Source of the DNA: Acetobacteraceae bacterium
Lineage (GTDB): Bacteria > Pseudomonadota > Alphaproteobacteria > Acetobacterales > Acetobacteraceae
DNA length: 64,000 nt
Reading direction: 5' to 3'
Assembly: GCA_027482245.1 (NCBI GenBank)
Contig: JAIXWG010000029.1
Coordinates: 1 to 64,000 of the forward strand
The position numbers were made by a program, and so were the translations under genes. Numbering within the stretch: position 1 is the stretch's first letter; every line of letters begins with the position of its first letter. Positions 43,026 through 51,191 of this stretch are shown here, piece after piece. The notes below the pieces were generated by a model. It saw only the letters and a program-made list of their open reading frames with translations, did no database searches and had not been told where the DNA came from.

Positions 43026-43610
43026 TCAGCGCAGGGCGCGGACGATGGACCTGATCTGGCGCTGTGCCGCATGCTTCGAAAGCCCCGTGCGCACCACGTG
43101 ATCGGCGCGGCGGCGCTTCTCGGCATCGGGCATCTGGCGGGCGAGGATGGCGGCGAGGCGCTCCGGCGTCATGCCGCCGCGGCCCAGCACGCGGGCGCGC
43201 TGCACGGAAGCGGGGGCGGAGACGACGATGACCTCATCGACCCGCCCCTCCCCCTTCGTCTCGAACAGCAGGGGCACGTCGAGCACCGCGATCCGGTCGC
43301 CCCGCCGGCGGGCGGCGGCGAGGAAGGCGCGCTCCGCCTGGCGGACCAGGGGATGGACGATGCGTTCCAGCACGCGCAGCGCGGCTGGGTCGCCGAGGAC
43401 GCGGGCGCGCAGCGCCTCCCGCTCCACGCGGCCGTCACGGGTGGTGCCGGGGAAGGCGGCCTCGATCGGGCGGACGGCGGCGCCGCCCTTCGCCTGCAGG
43501 CGATGCACGGCGGCATCGGCATCGAAGACCGGCACGCGCAGGCGGCGGAAGGCGCGGGCGGCGGTGGACTTGCCCATGCCGATGCTGCCCGTCAGGCCGA
43601 GGATTTTCAT
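43026..43610 (-). CDS. coaE: Dephospho-CoA kinase
   Basis: CoaE phosphorylates dephospho-CoA in the last step of CoA synthesis. The 194-residue P-loop kinase has ILGLTGSIGMGKSTAARAF at the start, 'VFDADAAVHRLQA' (substrate-binding Asp), HPLVRQAERAFLA and 'VPLLFETKGEGRVDEVIVV'. Its ATG overlaps the aroE stop by 4 bp. Confidence 0.95.
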   Translation of the reverse strand: MKILGLTGSIGMGKSTAARAFRRLRVPVFDADAAVHRLQAKGGAAVRPIEAAFPGTTRDGRVEREALRARVLGDPAALRVLERIVHPLVRQAERAFLAAARRRGDRIAVLDVPLLFETKGEGRVDEVIVVSAPASVQRARVLGRGGMTPERLAAILARQMPDAEKRRRADHVVRTGLSKHAAQRQIRSIVRALR

Positions 43611-44464
43611 CGGCGCGGGATGTCATGCGCGACGTAGTCCCGCAATTCCTGGTTCACCTGCGGCTCCACGCCGAACCACTCACGGAAGCCGGGCCGGGCC
43701 TGGTGCAGCAGCATGCCGAGGCCATCCACGCCGCGCAGCCCCCGCGCCCGGGCGGCGGCCAGCAGGGGCGTTTCCAGCGGCACATAGACCATGTCGGCGA
43801 CCACGGCGGTGTCCGGCAGGGCCGAGAGGTCGATCTCCAGCGGCGGCTCGCCCTGCATGCCGAGGCTGGTGCCGTTCACCAGCAGCGCGGCCGCCGCCAG
43901 CGGTGCCGTGGTTGCGACCTCCACCGGCCCGCCGAGGTCCCGCGCCAGCGCCTCCGCCCGCGCGGGCGTGCGGTTGACCAGGACCAGCCGGGGGCAGCCG
44001 GCATCGAGCAGCGCGGCCGCGACGGCCCGCACCGCGCCGCCGGCGCCGAGGATCACGGCCGGGCCGTCAGTGGCCGCCCATCCCGGCGCCTGTTCGCGGA
44101 TGGATTCGAGAAACCCGAAGCCATCGGTGCTGGTGCCGTGGATGCGGCCATCGGCATCGAAGACCAGCGTGTTCACCGACCCCGCGCGCTTCGCCACCTG
44201 ATCCACCACGTCGCACAGCGCATAGGCCGCTTCCTTGTGGGGGATGGTGACGTTGGCGCCGGCGAAGCCGAGGTCGGCGAGCGCGCGCACCGCCGCCTCG
44301 AACCGCTCCGGCCGCACGGGCAGGGGCAGGTAGGCGCCATCGATGCCGTGCTTCGCCAGCCACGAGCCATGCAGGCGGGGGGACCGGGAATGGGCGACGG
44401 GCCAGCCCAGCACGCCCGCCTTGCGGGCCTTACCAGACAGGGCGGGATGGGGAGGCGTTTCCAT
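43607..44464 (-). CDS. aroE: Shikimate dehydrogenase (NADP)
   Basis: AroE reduces 3-dehydroshikimate in aromatic amino-acid synthesis. The 285 residues contain the shikimate-binding SRSPRLHGSWL, the catalytic Lys in ANVTIPHKEAAYA, VNTLVFDADGRIHGTSTDG, and the NADP-binding VILGAGGAVRAVAAALLDAG followed by VNRTPARA. ATG 44464 fits the usual length; upstream in-frame translation is not coding. It is the first gene of the operon with coaE and dnaQ and diverges from the dehydratase gene at 44570. Confidence 0.95.
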   Translation of the reverse strand: METPPHPALSGKARKAGVLGWPVAHSRSPRLHGSWLAKHGIDGAYLPLPVRPERFEAAVRALADLGFAGANVTIPHKEAAYALCDVVDQVAKRAGSVNTLVFDADGRIHGTSTDGFGFLESIREQAPGWAATDGPAVILGAGGAVRAVAAALLDAGCPRLVLVNRTPARAEALARDLGGPVEVATTAPLAAAALLVNGTSLGMQGEPPLEIDLSALPDTAVVADMVYVPLETPLLAAARARGLRGVDGLGMLLHQARPGFREWFGVEPQVNQELRDYVAHDIPRR

Positions 44465-44569
44465 GGCGGGGAAGTGAAGCACCGGGCGGGGCGGGGTCAA
44501 TGGGCCCCCGCCCGGCTTGCCGGGTGCACGATCCGGGCGGAGCATGACCCCCCAACCGGAGGAAGCCGC

Positions 44570-45787
44570 ATGATTTGGTCCATCAAGGGCCCCCGCATCA
44601 CGGGCATCCGCACCTTCCTGATGCAGGCCGGGCCGCTCGGCGCTTCCGGCTGGGCGGCGGATGTGCGGGCTTCCATCACCAGCGGCAGCCGGAACTGGCT
44701 GTTCGTGAAGGTGGAGACGGAGGACGGCATCACGGGCATCGGGGAGGGCAGCGGCTGGCCCCGCGTGGTGGAGGCGGCGGTGCGGGACCTCGCCTCCGTC
44801 GTCATCGGGCAGGACGCCTTCGCGACGGAACTGCTCACCCAGCGCATGAATGTCGCGATGATGGGCCATGGCATGACGGGGGTGGTCGGGCAGGGCGCGA
44901 TCGGCGCCATCGACATGGCGCTGTGGGACATCAAGGGAAAGGCGCTCGGCGTGCCGGTGTGGCAGCTGCTGGGCGGGCGGCTGCGTGACCGCATCCGCGC
45001 CTATGCCCATGCCAGCACGCCCGACCAGGCCCGCGCCGCCGTCGCCAGGGGATTCCGGGCGCTGAAGACCGGGGGCGTGAAGAACCCCGTGGAGAAGGCG
45101 AGCGCGATCCGCGATGCGGTCGGCGACGACGTCGACATCATGATCGACGCGCATGGCCCGCCCTGGCTGACGGCGCCGGACGCCATCGGCCTTTGCCACG
45201 CGTTGGCACCGCTCTCGCCGTTGTTCGTGGAGGAACCGCTGGCACCGGAAGACATGGAAGGATACCGGCGGCTGCGTGCATCCACCGACGTGCCGCTGGC
45301 ACTCGGCGAACGGCATGCGGGGTTCCACGGCATCGCGCCCCTGCTGCATGAGGGGCTGGCCGATGTGGTGCAGCCCGATGCGGGCCGCTGCGGCGGCATC
45401 ACGGGGCTGCGCAAGATCGCGGTGCATGCGGAAAGCCGCTTCGCGACGGTGGCGCCGCATGCGGGGTCGCTCGGCCCCGTCGCGGAATACGCGGCGCTGC
45501 ATGTGCTGGCCGCCATCCCCAACGCGCTGATCCTGGAGAAGATGGACCCGGATTGGGAAGGCCGCGCGCGCTGCGTGACGGCGACGCCGGAACTGCGCGA
45601 CGGCCACCTGATGGTGCCGGAGGGCCCGGGCCTTGGCATCGACATCGACGAGGACTTCGTCGCGCTGCATCCGAGTGTCCGCAACGTCGGCCTGCCCGCC
45701 GGCGGCTGGCCGGAGGGGACGGAGGAGGCGACGCTCTACGCCCAGCCGCGGCATCCCCGCGCGCCGGCCTTCCGGCGGCATCGCTGA
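44570..45787 (+). CDS. Enolase-superfamily sugar-acid dehydratase (mandelate racemase/galactonate dehydratase group)
   Basis: The 405-residue protein has the enolase-superfamily capping domain and barrel. 'MIDAHGPPWLTAPDA' supplies a metal-binding Asp and adjacent His, FVEEPLAPED the second metal Glu, 'LALGERHAGFHG' the third Glu, and 'TVAPHAGSLGPVAE' the late catalytic-type His. D-x-H-G plus a late His is typical of the galactonate/mannonate dehydratase branch, so a D-sugar acid is the likely substrate. A GGAGGAAG-type ribosome-binding site precedes ATG 44570. Exact specificity cannot be read. Confidence 0.85.
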   Translation: MIWSIKGPRITGIRTFLMQAGPLGASGWAADVRASITSGSRNWLFVKVETEDGITGIGEGSGWPRVVEAAVRDLASVVIGQDAFATELLTQRMNVAMMGHGMTGVVGQGAIGAIDMALWDIKGKALGVPVWQLLGGRLRDRIRAYAHASTPDQARAAVARGFRALKTGGVKNPVEKASAIRDAVGDDVDIMIDAHGPPWLTAPDAIGLCHALAPLSPLFVEEPLAPEDMEGYRRLRASTDVPLALGERHAGFHGIAPLLHEGLADVVQPDAGRCGGITGLRKIAVHAESRFATVAPHAGSLGPVAEYAALHVLAAIPNALILEKMDPDWEGRARCVTATPELRDGHLMVPEGPGLGIDIDEDFVALHPSVRNVGLPAGGWPEGTEEATLYAQPRHPRAPAFRRHR

Positions 45788-45865
45788 TCGCTTGACCGTT
45801 CCGCCCCGCAAGGCGGAGGCTTCCCGCGGACCCGCCGCCACAGGCGGGCCGTCGGAGGAAATGTC

Positions 45866-47146
45866 ATGCGACCCATGCTTCGCCTGGTCGTCACGGCCGG
45901 GATGTTGGCCGGCCTTGCCGTGCCGGTGACCGCCGCCGAACTGCCCCGTGCCACGCGGGCGGAGGAAGTCGGGCTTTCCAGCGAACGCCTCTCCCGCCTC
46001 GGCGAATGGCTGGAAGGGGAGGTGCGGCGTGGTTTCATCCCGGGCGCCGTCATCGTCATCGGCCGCAAGGGCCGCATCGCGCAGGAGGTGACGGCCGGCT
46101 TCCGGGACCGGGAGGCGCAGGCGCCGATGCGCGCCGACAGCATCTTCCGCATCGCCTCCATGACCAAGCCGATCGTGTCGCTGGCGGTGATGATGCTGGC
46201 GGAGGAGGGGCGGCTTTCCATCGCCTACCCCATCGGCACCTACCTGCCGGAGTGGCGGGAGACGCCGCAGGTCGCGGAGGTGCGGGACGGGCAGATGACG
46301 CTGGTGCCCGCGCGGCGCGCCATCACCGTGCAGGACCTGCTGCGCCATACCTCGGGCCTGGCCGATTCATCGCCGGGCGACCATCCCGTGCTGGCGGCCT
46401 ATCGCGCTTCCGGCGCGCGGGAGCGCGGCATTTCCATGGAGGAGATGAGCCGGCGCGTGGCGGCGCTGCCGCTGATGCACCAGCCCGGCACGACCTGGGA
46501 GTATTCCTGGTCCACCGACATCCTGGGGCGCCTGGTGGAGGTCGTCAGCGGCCAGGACCTCGACAGCTTCGTGCGCAGCCGCATCACCGGGCCGCTCGGC
46601 ATGGTGGATACGGGCTTCGTGGCGCCGGAGGGTTCGGCGGAGAGGCTGGCGCAGCCGCAGGTCGAACCGGGCGCGGCGCAGCGGCCTTCCATGCCGAACC
46701 CGCTCACGCGGCCGGGCTGGTTCTCCGGCGCCGGCGGCATGGTTTCCACCGCGCAGGACTATGCGCGCTTCTCCCAGTTCCTGCTGAACAAGGGGGAACT
46801 GGATGGCACGCGGCTGGTCAGCCGGACAACGATCGACCTGATGATGTCGGACCATCTGCCGCCGGGCACGCAGACGCGGCGCGTGGTGGAGGGGCGCTTC
46901 GGGCCGCTGGCGCCGACGCCGGAGATGGGCCAGGGCTTTGGCCTCGGCTTCGCCGTGCGCAACACGGTCGGCCACAATCCGCTGCCGGGCAGCCCGGGCG
47001 ATGCGTATTGGGGTGGCGCCTACGGGACCTATTTCTGGGTCGATCCGAAGGAGGAGATGTTCGTGGTCCTGATGATGCAGAGTCCGACCGCGCGGCTGCC
47101 CTTCCGCTTCCAGCTGCGGGCCCTGGCCTACCAGGCGCTGAACTGA
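45866..47146 (+). CDS. Secreted serine hydrolase (class C beta-lactamase-like/EstB family)
   Basis: The 426-residue protein has a signal peptide (MRPMLRLVVTAGMLAGLAV, probable cut after VTA) and the beta-lactamase-like SxxK motif in FRIASMTKPIVSLA, with Ser near residue 96. 'WEYSWSTDILGRLVEVV' gives the YxN/Tyr-type motif as Y-S, and 'YWGGAYGTYFWVDP' near the end is in the position of the KTG-like motif. The family includes esterases, D-aminopeptidases and transpeptidase-like enzymes, mostly periplasmic. The start ATG 45866 has GGAGGAAA upstream. It may share a transcript with the dehydratase gene, 78 bp away. Confidence 0.88.
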   Translation: MRPMLRLVVTAGMLAGLAVPVTAAELPRATRAEEVGLSSERLSRLGEWLEGEVRRGFIPGAVIVIGRKGRIAQEVTAGFRDREAQAPMRADSIFRIASMTKPIVSLAVMMLAEEGRLSIAYPIGTYLPEWRETPQVAEVRDGQMTLVPARRAITVQDLLRHTSGLADSSPGDHPVLAAYRASGARERGISMEEMSRRVAALPLMHQPGTTWEYSWSTDILGRLVEVVSGQDLDSFVRSRITGPLGMVDTGFVAPEGSAERLAQPQVEPGAAQRPSMPNPLTRPGWFSGAGGMVSTAQDYARFSQFLLNKGELDGTRLVSRTTIDLMMSDHLPPGTQTRRVVEGRFGPLAPTPEMGQGFGLGFAVRNTVGHNPLPGSPGDAYWGGAYGTYFWVDPKEEMFVVLMMQSPTARLPFRFQLRALAYQALN

Positions 47147-47171
47147 ACAGGCCGACAGGGCGGGAACCCGC

Positions 47172-47203
47172 GCCTCTGTCGCGGCTTACGTCGCGGCAGA
47201 GGC
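47172..47203 (+). promoter_or_regulatory. Strong leader hairpin abutting the glsB-like ribosome-binding site
   Basis: GCCTCTGTCGCG (47172-47183) pairs with CGCGGCAGAGGC (47192-47203): 12 bp with a single U-G pair and an 8-nt loop. The AGGAG ribosome-binding site begins at the next base (47204). Stacking right beside the Shine-Dalgarno could affect ribosome access or protect the mRNA; it could also simply be the terminator of the preceding serine-hydrolase gene. Confidence 0.5.
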
Positions 47204-47215
47204 AGGAGCGCCCCC

Positions 47216-47485
47216 ATGGGTTTCATCTGGACCATCATCATCGGGCTGATCGCAGGCGCGATCGCCAAGTTTGTCATGCCGGGGCGTGACCCTGGCGGCA
47301 TCATCGTCACCATCCTGCTCGGCATTGTCGGCGCGCTGGTGGCGACCTGGCTCGGGCAGGCGATCGGTTGGTACCGTGCCGGCGAAGGCGCGGGCCTGAT
47401 CGGTGCCGTCGTCGGCGCGATCATCGTACTGGTCGTCTATCGCATGGTGACGGGCCGCAGCAGCAACACCGTCACCCGCGGCTGA
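47216..47485 (+). CDS. GlsB/YeaQ/YmgE-family stress-response membrane protein
   Basis: The 89-residue protein has three hydrophobic helices (residues 3-20, 29-48 and 59-78) and the family pattern GLIAGAIAKFVMPGRDPGGI ... 'TILLGIVGALVATWLG' ... 'GLIGAVVGAIIVLVVY'. These transglycosylase-associated small membrane proteins are induced by stress, but their mechanism is unknown. It starts at ATG 47216 behind AGGAG. A large hairpin is directly upstream and the hairpin-element copy 4 directly downstream. Confidence 0.9.
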   Translation: MGFIWTIIIGLIAGAIAKFVMPGRDPGGIIVTILLGIVGALVATWLGQAIGWYRAGEGAGLIGAVVGAIIVLVVYRMVTGRSSNTVTRG

Positions 47486-47492
47486 CGACAGT

Positions 47493-47546
47493 CCAGGGGC
47501 GTCTCGCCCCTGGTGGATGGGGTATGGGGAAGGCAAGGCCTTCCCC
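47493..47546. repeat. Composite hairpin element, copy 4 (only hairpins D and E)
   Basis: D is CCAGGGGCG (47493-47501) with CGCCCCTGG (47505-47513). E is GGGGAAGGC (47526-47534) with GCCTTCCCC (47538-47546). The spacer GGATGGGGTATGGGGAAGG matches the D-E spacer of copy 2 with one change. It occupies the gap between the convergent glsB-like gene and the TctC gene and probably terminates both. Confidence 0.7.
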
Positions 47547-47553
47547 ATGCACC

Positions 47554-48522
47554 TCAGAGGTTGGTGACGCCCGCCCGCTTCACCGCATCCGCCCAGAAGG
47601 CGATGTTCTCTTCCACGAAGCGCGTGGTGGCCGCCGGATCCATGATCTGCGGCTCGAACCCGATCTCCCTGAACTTCGCGACGAGTTCCGGCTGGGACAG
47701 CGCTTCCGCCATGGCGCGGCTGAGCCGTGCCGTCGCTTCCGCCGGCATGCCCGCGGGCCCGGCGATGCCGAACCAGTTCTCCACGATCACGCGCGGCAGG
47801 CCGGATTCCACGAAGGTGGGGACATCCGGCATGGTCGGCAGGCGCGTGCGGGCGGAGATGGCAAGCGCGCGCAGCGACCCCGCGCGGATATGTGGCGCGG
47901 CGCTGGGCAGGCTGTCGCACATGGCCGGCACCTCATTCGCCAGCACGGCCTGCAGCGCGGGGCCGGCACCGCGATAGGGGACGTGGACGATATCGACGCC
48001 CGCTTCCAGCTTGATGAGTTCGCCCATCAGGTGGTTGGAGGATCCGTTGCCGCTGGTCGCGTAGTTCACCTGGCCCGGCCGGCGCTTCGCTTCCGCGATG
48101 AAGCCCGCCAGGTCCCGCGCCGTGAAACTGGGATGCACGACCAGCACGGAATGGAACAGGCCGAGCATGCCGACATGGGTGAAATCGCGCAGCGCGTCGT
48201 AGCCGGGGTTGGCGACGACGGCGGGCACGATGCCATGCGATCCGACGCCGGAGACGACCAGCGAATAGCCATCCGCCGCCATCCGCGCCACGGCCTGGGA
48301 GCCGACGCCGCCGGAGGCGCCGCCGCGGTTCTCCACCACCACCGACTGCCCCAGCACGGATTGCAGCCGTTCCGCCGCCAGGCGCCCGACGACATCGGTG
48401 GAGCCACCGGGCGGAAAGGGCACGACCAGGCGGATGGTGCGGTTCGGGTAGGCGCCCTGCGCCATGGCGAGGCCGGGTGCGGCGAGAGTGGCGGCGAGGG
48501 CCGCGCGGCGGGTGATGGGCAT
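47554..48522 (-). CDS. Bug/TctC-family tripartite tricarboxylate transporter binding protein
   Basis: The 322-residue protein has a signal peptide (MPITRRAALAATLAAPGLAM) and the family motifs RTIRLVVPFPPGGSTDVVGR, 'VVVENRGGASGGVGSQAV', 'VNYATSGNGSSNHLMGEL' and 'VDIVHVPYRGAGPALQAV'. It is a periplasmic carboxylate receptor without adjacent tctAB genes. It is the second gene after an HD-domain gene, 19 bp upstream. Start ATG 48522 is well placed for the signal peptide. It is about the same length as the one at 17830, but the ligand-loop sequences differ. Confidence 0.9.
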   Translation of the reverse strand: MPITRRAALAATLAAPGLAMAQGAYPNRTIRLVVPFPPGGSTDVVGRLAAERLQSVLGQSVVVENRGGASGGVGSQAVARMAADGYSLVVSGVGSHGIVPAVVANPGYDALRDFTHVGMLGLFHSVLVVHPSFTARDLAGFIAEAKRRPGQVNYATSGNGSSNHLMGELIKLEAGVDIVHVPYRGAGPALQAVLANEVPAMCDSLPSAAPHIRAGSLRALAISARTRLPTMPDVPTFVESGLPRVIVENWFGIAGPAGMPAEATARLSRAMAEALSQPELVAKFREIGFEPQIMDPAATTRFVEENIAFWADAVKRAGVTNL

Positions 48523-48541
48523 GCGGTTCTCTCCGGGAGTG

Positions 48542-49111
48542 TCAGCGGCGACGCAGGATCTGTTCCTTGACGAACTGGTCGCCATGGATGGCGGTGACGT
48601 CGATCTCATCCGCGAGGTAGACGATGCGGCCTTCCAGCGTCTCCGGCAGTTTCGCCGCCGAGGGGCTGTGGGTGGCGATGATGTGCAGCACGGGCAGCGG
48701 CACGCCGTGATGGGCGGCGAGGCGAGCAGCCTCGAACGCATGGGGCATGGCGCGGCCGATCGCCGTCTTCTCCACGCCGCCGCCTGCTTTCGGCTGGTAC
48801 TCCACCAGCTTCGACGCATCCTGCAGCAGGCAGGCGGCGATCAGCACGTCGCGGTCGATCCGCGAGCCGTGGAAGCGCTGCAGCACATCGGCGATGGACA
48901 GCGCGAGGGCGGTGACGCTGCGGGTGTGGGGGACGTTGGGATAGGCGATCTCGCCGGATGTCGGCACCGATGCCAGATCGTCAAAGGATGATTGCGCCCA
49001 GAGGTCGCGCCACACCGCGCGCACCTTCTCCGCTAGCGAGGCATCGCTGATCTGCGCGACCTCCGGGAAATGGGCATCGAGGTCGAGCGGCGGGCGCGGC
49101 GTGGTCGTCAT
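48542..49111 (-). CDS. HD-domain protein with a substituted HD motif
   Basis: The 189-residue protein resembles HD phosphohydrolases (YfbR/5'-nucleotidase-like or 'HD domain' family). 'NVPHTRSVTALALSIADVL' supplies the first His (His62), and 'AMPHAFEAARLAAHHGVPL' and 'LHIIATHSP' supply later His residues. The HD dyad itself reads CLLQDASKL: Gln97-Asp98 instead of His-Asp. This would remove a metal ligand and may leave a binding-only or altered enzyme. It is the first gene of an operon with the TctC gene and diverges from the PEP-mutase-like gene. Confidence 0.75.
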   Translation of the reverse strand: MTTTPRPPLDLDAHFPEVAQISDASLAEKVRAVWRDLWAQSSFDDLASVPTSGEIAYPNVPHTRSVTALALSIADVLQRFHGSRIDRDVLIAACLLQDASKLVEYQPKAGGGVEKTAIGRAMPHAFEAARLAAHHGVPLPVLHIIATHSPSAAKLPETLEGRIVYLADEIDVTAIHGDQFVKEQILRRR

Positions 49112-49177
49112 GCGCGAAGGCTAGGCGCGGTTCGCGCGCATGGACAAGATGCGCGCGTGCAGAAGGACCATCGCCCC

Positions 49178-50104
49178 ATGAAGAAGACCACGCGCATGCG
49201 CCAGTTGCTGGCGGGGGAGGAGGTGGTGGTCTCCCCGGGCGTCTATGACGGCTACTCGCTCCGCCTCGCGCAGCGCGCGGGGTTCCACACGGCCAGCACG
49301 AGTGGCGCGGGCATCGCGAATGCCAGGCTTGGCGTGCAGGACACGGGGATGATGTCGCTGCACGAGAATGTCGATGCCTGCCGCGCCATGGCGGCATCGG
49401 TCGATATTCCGCTGATGGCCGATGCCGATACGGGCTACGGCAATGCCGTGACGGTCTTCGGCGTGGTGCGGCTATTCGAGGATGCGGGCGTCGTCGGCAT
49501 CAACATCGAGGACCAGGAATTCCCCAAGCGCTGCGGCCACATGAAGGGGAAGGAACTGATCCACCCGCGGGAGATGGCGAAGAAGATCGAGGCCGCGGTG
49601 AAGGGCCGCCGCGACCCCGACTTCATCATCAACGCCCGCACCGACGGCATCGCGGTGGAGGGGATCGAGGGCGCGATCGAGCGCGCGAGGATCTACGCCG
49701 CCGCCGGCGCCGACATGATCTTCCCGGACACGGTGCGCGGCGAGGATGACATCAAGCGCCTGGTCGATGCCGTCGGCATCCCCATCAGCATCAATATTGG
49801 CTTCGGCATCCGCAGCCGCCCGACCACGCCGCTGATCCCGGTGAAGCGGCTGAAGGCGCTCGGCGTGAAGCGCGTCAGCGTGCCGCGCATGCTGCCGGCG
49901 GCGGCGCTGCGCGCGATGGAGAATGCGCTGGCGCTGCTGCGCCACTCGCTGGAGACGGGGGAGGTGGTGGATCGCCCCGACCTTCTCTTCTCCATCGACG
50001 ATATCAAGCGCCTGATGGACTACGAGACGCTGGAGCGGCTGGAGGAGCTGCTGCTGCCGGAACAGCTCTTCCGCAAGTACCAGGCGGAGCGGGCGCGGAT
50101 CTGA
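49178..50104 (+). CDS. Isocitrate lyase/PEP mutase superfamily protein
   Basis: This 308-residue TIM-barrel protein has 'ADADTGYGNAVTVFGVVRLF' (metal-binding Asp residues), 'INIEDQEFPKRCGHMKGKEL' with the lyase-type K/R-C-G-H loop, and 'DFIINARTDGIAVEG'. The KRCGH segment is the catalytic Cys loop of 2-methylisocitrate lyase and oxaloacetate-hydrolase-like enzymes, so a C-C bond lyase acting on a 2-hydroxy-acid is likely. ATG 49178 fits family starts. Its TGA and the stop of the convergent ornithine-cyclodeaminase-like gene form one TGATCA with no gap. Confidence 0.85.
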   Translation: MKKTTRMRQLLAGEEVVVSPGVYDGYSLRLAQRAGFHTASTSGAGIANARLGVQDTGMMSLHENVDACRAMAASVDIPLMADADTGYGNAVTVFGVVRLFEDAGVVGINIEDQEFPKRCGHMKGKELIHPREMAKKIEAAVKGRRDPDFIINARTDGIAVEGIEGAIERARIYAAAGADMIFPDTVRGEDDIKRLVDAVGIPISINIGFGIRSRPTTPLIPVKRLKALGVKRVSVPRMLPAAALRAMENALALLRHSLETGEVVDRPDLLFSIDDIKRLMDYETLERLEELLLPEQLFRKYQAERARI

Positions 50105-51049
50105 TCAGCCCGCGCGGTAGGCGAGGATGGCGGCGGCCAGGTCCTCGCCCGCCCAGCCGACGGATTTGAACAGCGTCACCTCCTCCGCGCTGGTGCGGCC
50201 GGGATGGGTGCCGCGCGTGAGCGCCGCAAGGTCGGCGACGACCGCGGCCTCGGTGATCGCGCCCTCCGCGATGGCCTGCACCACGTCGCCGGCCTCTGCC
50301 AGCACGCCGGCGCGCGTGTCCGCCACCACCGTCGCGCGGGCCAGCAGCGCGCCGTCGCTCTCCCGCATCGTCGGGCGGAAGGCGCCGACCAGGTCCACGT
50401 GGGTGCCGGGGGAGACCTCCGCGCCGCGGACCAGGGGGGCGTCGGACAGGGTGGCGGCGGAGACGATGTCGAAGCCCGTGGGGTCCGGGCTGGCGGCGGC
50501 GCGGGCGGGCAGGCCGTGATCGGCCAGGCGGCGGGCCAGGGCGGCGGCCTGGTCGGGCTTGCGGGCCCAGATCGCCACCTCCTCGATCGGGAAGCGGTCG
50601 CACCAAGCCTCCGCCAGCGTGGTGGCGACGCGGCCGGCGCCCAGCACCAGCAGGCGCCGGCTGTCGGGCCGCGCGAGGTAGCGCCCGGCGAGCGTGCTGG
50701 CGGCGGCGGTGCGGCGGTCCGTCAACTCCCCGCCATCCAGCATGGCCAGCGGCTGGCCGGTGGTGCCATCCGACAGCAGGTAGACGGCCTGGACGGCGGG
50801 CAGGCCGCGGGCGCCATTGCCGGGCAGGACATGGACGATCTTCACGCCGGTGAATCCCTGGGCCTCCGCCGGGCCGGTCCAGGCGGGCATGAGGAGGAGC
50901 ATGCCCTCCGGCTGGCCATCGGCCTGGGGCAGGGGGTGGCGGTGGCGCAGGGGCGCGGTGCAGCCCTGGCGGAACATCGCCTCCAGCGCCTGTTCCAGCG
51001 CGCCCCAGGGGAGTGCGGCGCGAAGCTGTTCCGCGGTGACGATGCGCAT
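50105..51049 (-). CDS. Ornithine cyclodeaminase/mu-crystallin family protein
   Basis: The 314-residue protein has HRHPLPQADGQPEGMLLLMP, 'GVKIVHVLPGNGARGLPAVQ', 'LDGGELTDRRTAAASTLAGR' and the NAD(P)-binding LLVLGAGRVATTLAEAW. 'GTHVDLVGAFRPTMRESDG' with the catalytic-type Asp is near the end. Family enzymes include ornithine cyclodeaminase, ketimine reductases, alanine dehydrogenase and opine-forming enzymes; the substrate here is not determined. The leader contains two tandem palindromes (51063-51108). The aap amino-acid transporter operon is divergent, which points to amino-acid metabolism. Confidence 0.85.
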   Translation of the reverse strand: MRIVTAEQLRAALPWGALEQALEAMFRQGCTAPLRHRHPLPQADGQPEGMLLLMPAWTGPAEAQGFTGVKIVHVLPGNGARGLPAVQAVYLLSDGTTGQPLAMLDGGELTDRRTAAASTLAGRYLARPDSRRLLVLGAGRVATTLAEAWCDRFPIEEVAIWARKPDQAAALARRLADHGLPARAAASPDPTGFDIVSAATLSDAPLVRGAEVSPGTHVDLVGAFRPTMRESDGALLARATVVADTRAGVLAEAGDVVQAIAEGAITEAAVVADLAALTRGTHPGRTSAEEVTLFKSVGWAGEDLAAAILAYRAG

Positions 51050-51062
51050 CGAGGAAGACCTT

Positions 51063-51108
51063 CTGCGGGACAGCGCTGCTGTCGGCTGCGGGACAGCCCT
51101 GCTGTCGC
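51063..51108. repeat. Two tandem 23-bp units, each with an interrupted palindrome
   Basis: Units 51063-51085 and 51086-51108 both read CTGCGGGACAGC, then a 3-nt spacer, then GCTGTC plus two bases, with only two mismatches between them (GCT versus CCT in the spacer, and the last base). Each contains GACAGC/GCTGTC inverted over 3 nt (51069-51083 and 51092-51106). They start 14 bp upstream of the minus-strand ATG. They may be paired operator sites spaced about two helical turns apart, or two hairpins in the leader mRNA. Confidence 0.65.
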
Positions 51109-51162
51109 ATTCCCGGTGCCGGGCGCCAAGCCCACCCACCGCGGGCCCGGCGAAGCCCCTGT

Positions 51163-51191
51163 TTGACAGAGGCTTGCGGCATGCGTAGGGG
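51163..51191 (+). promoter_or_regulatory. Candidate sigma-70 promoter for aapJQMP
   Basis: TTGACA (51163-51168) is a consensus -35 box. At 17-bp spacing the -10 position reads TAGGGG (51186-51191), a poor match to TATAAT, as often seen in high-GC alphaproteobacteria. It points toward aapJ, leaving a leader of about 165 nt. Confidence 0.4.

Noticed and set aside
44465-46348. Long upstream continuation of the aroE frame
   Set aside because: It runs antisense through the dehydratase and serine-hydrolase genes. ATG 44464 gives a normal AroE length.
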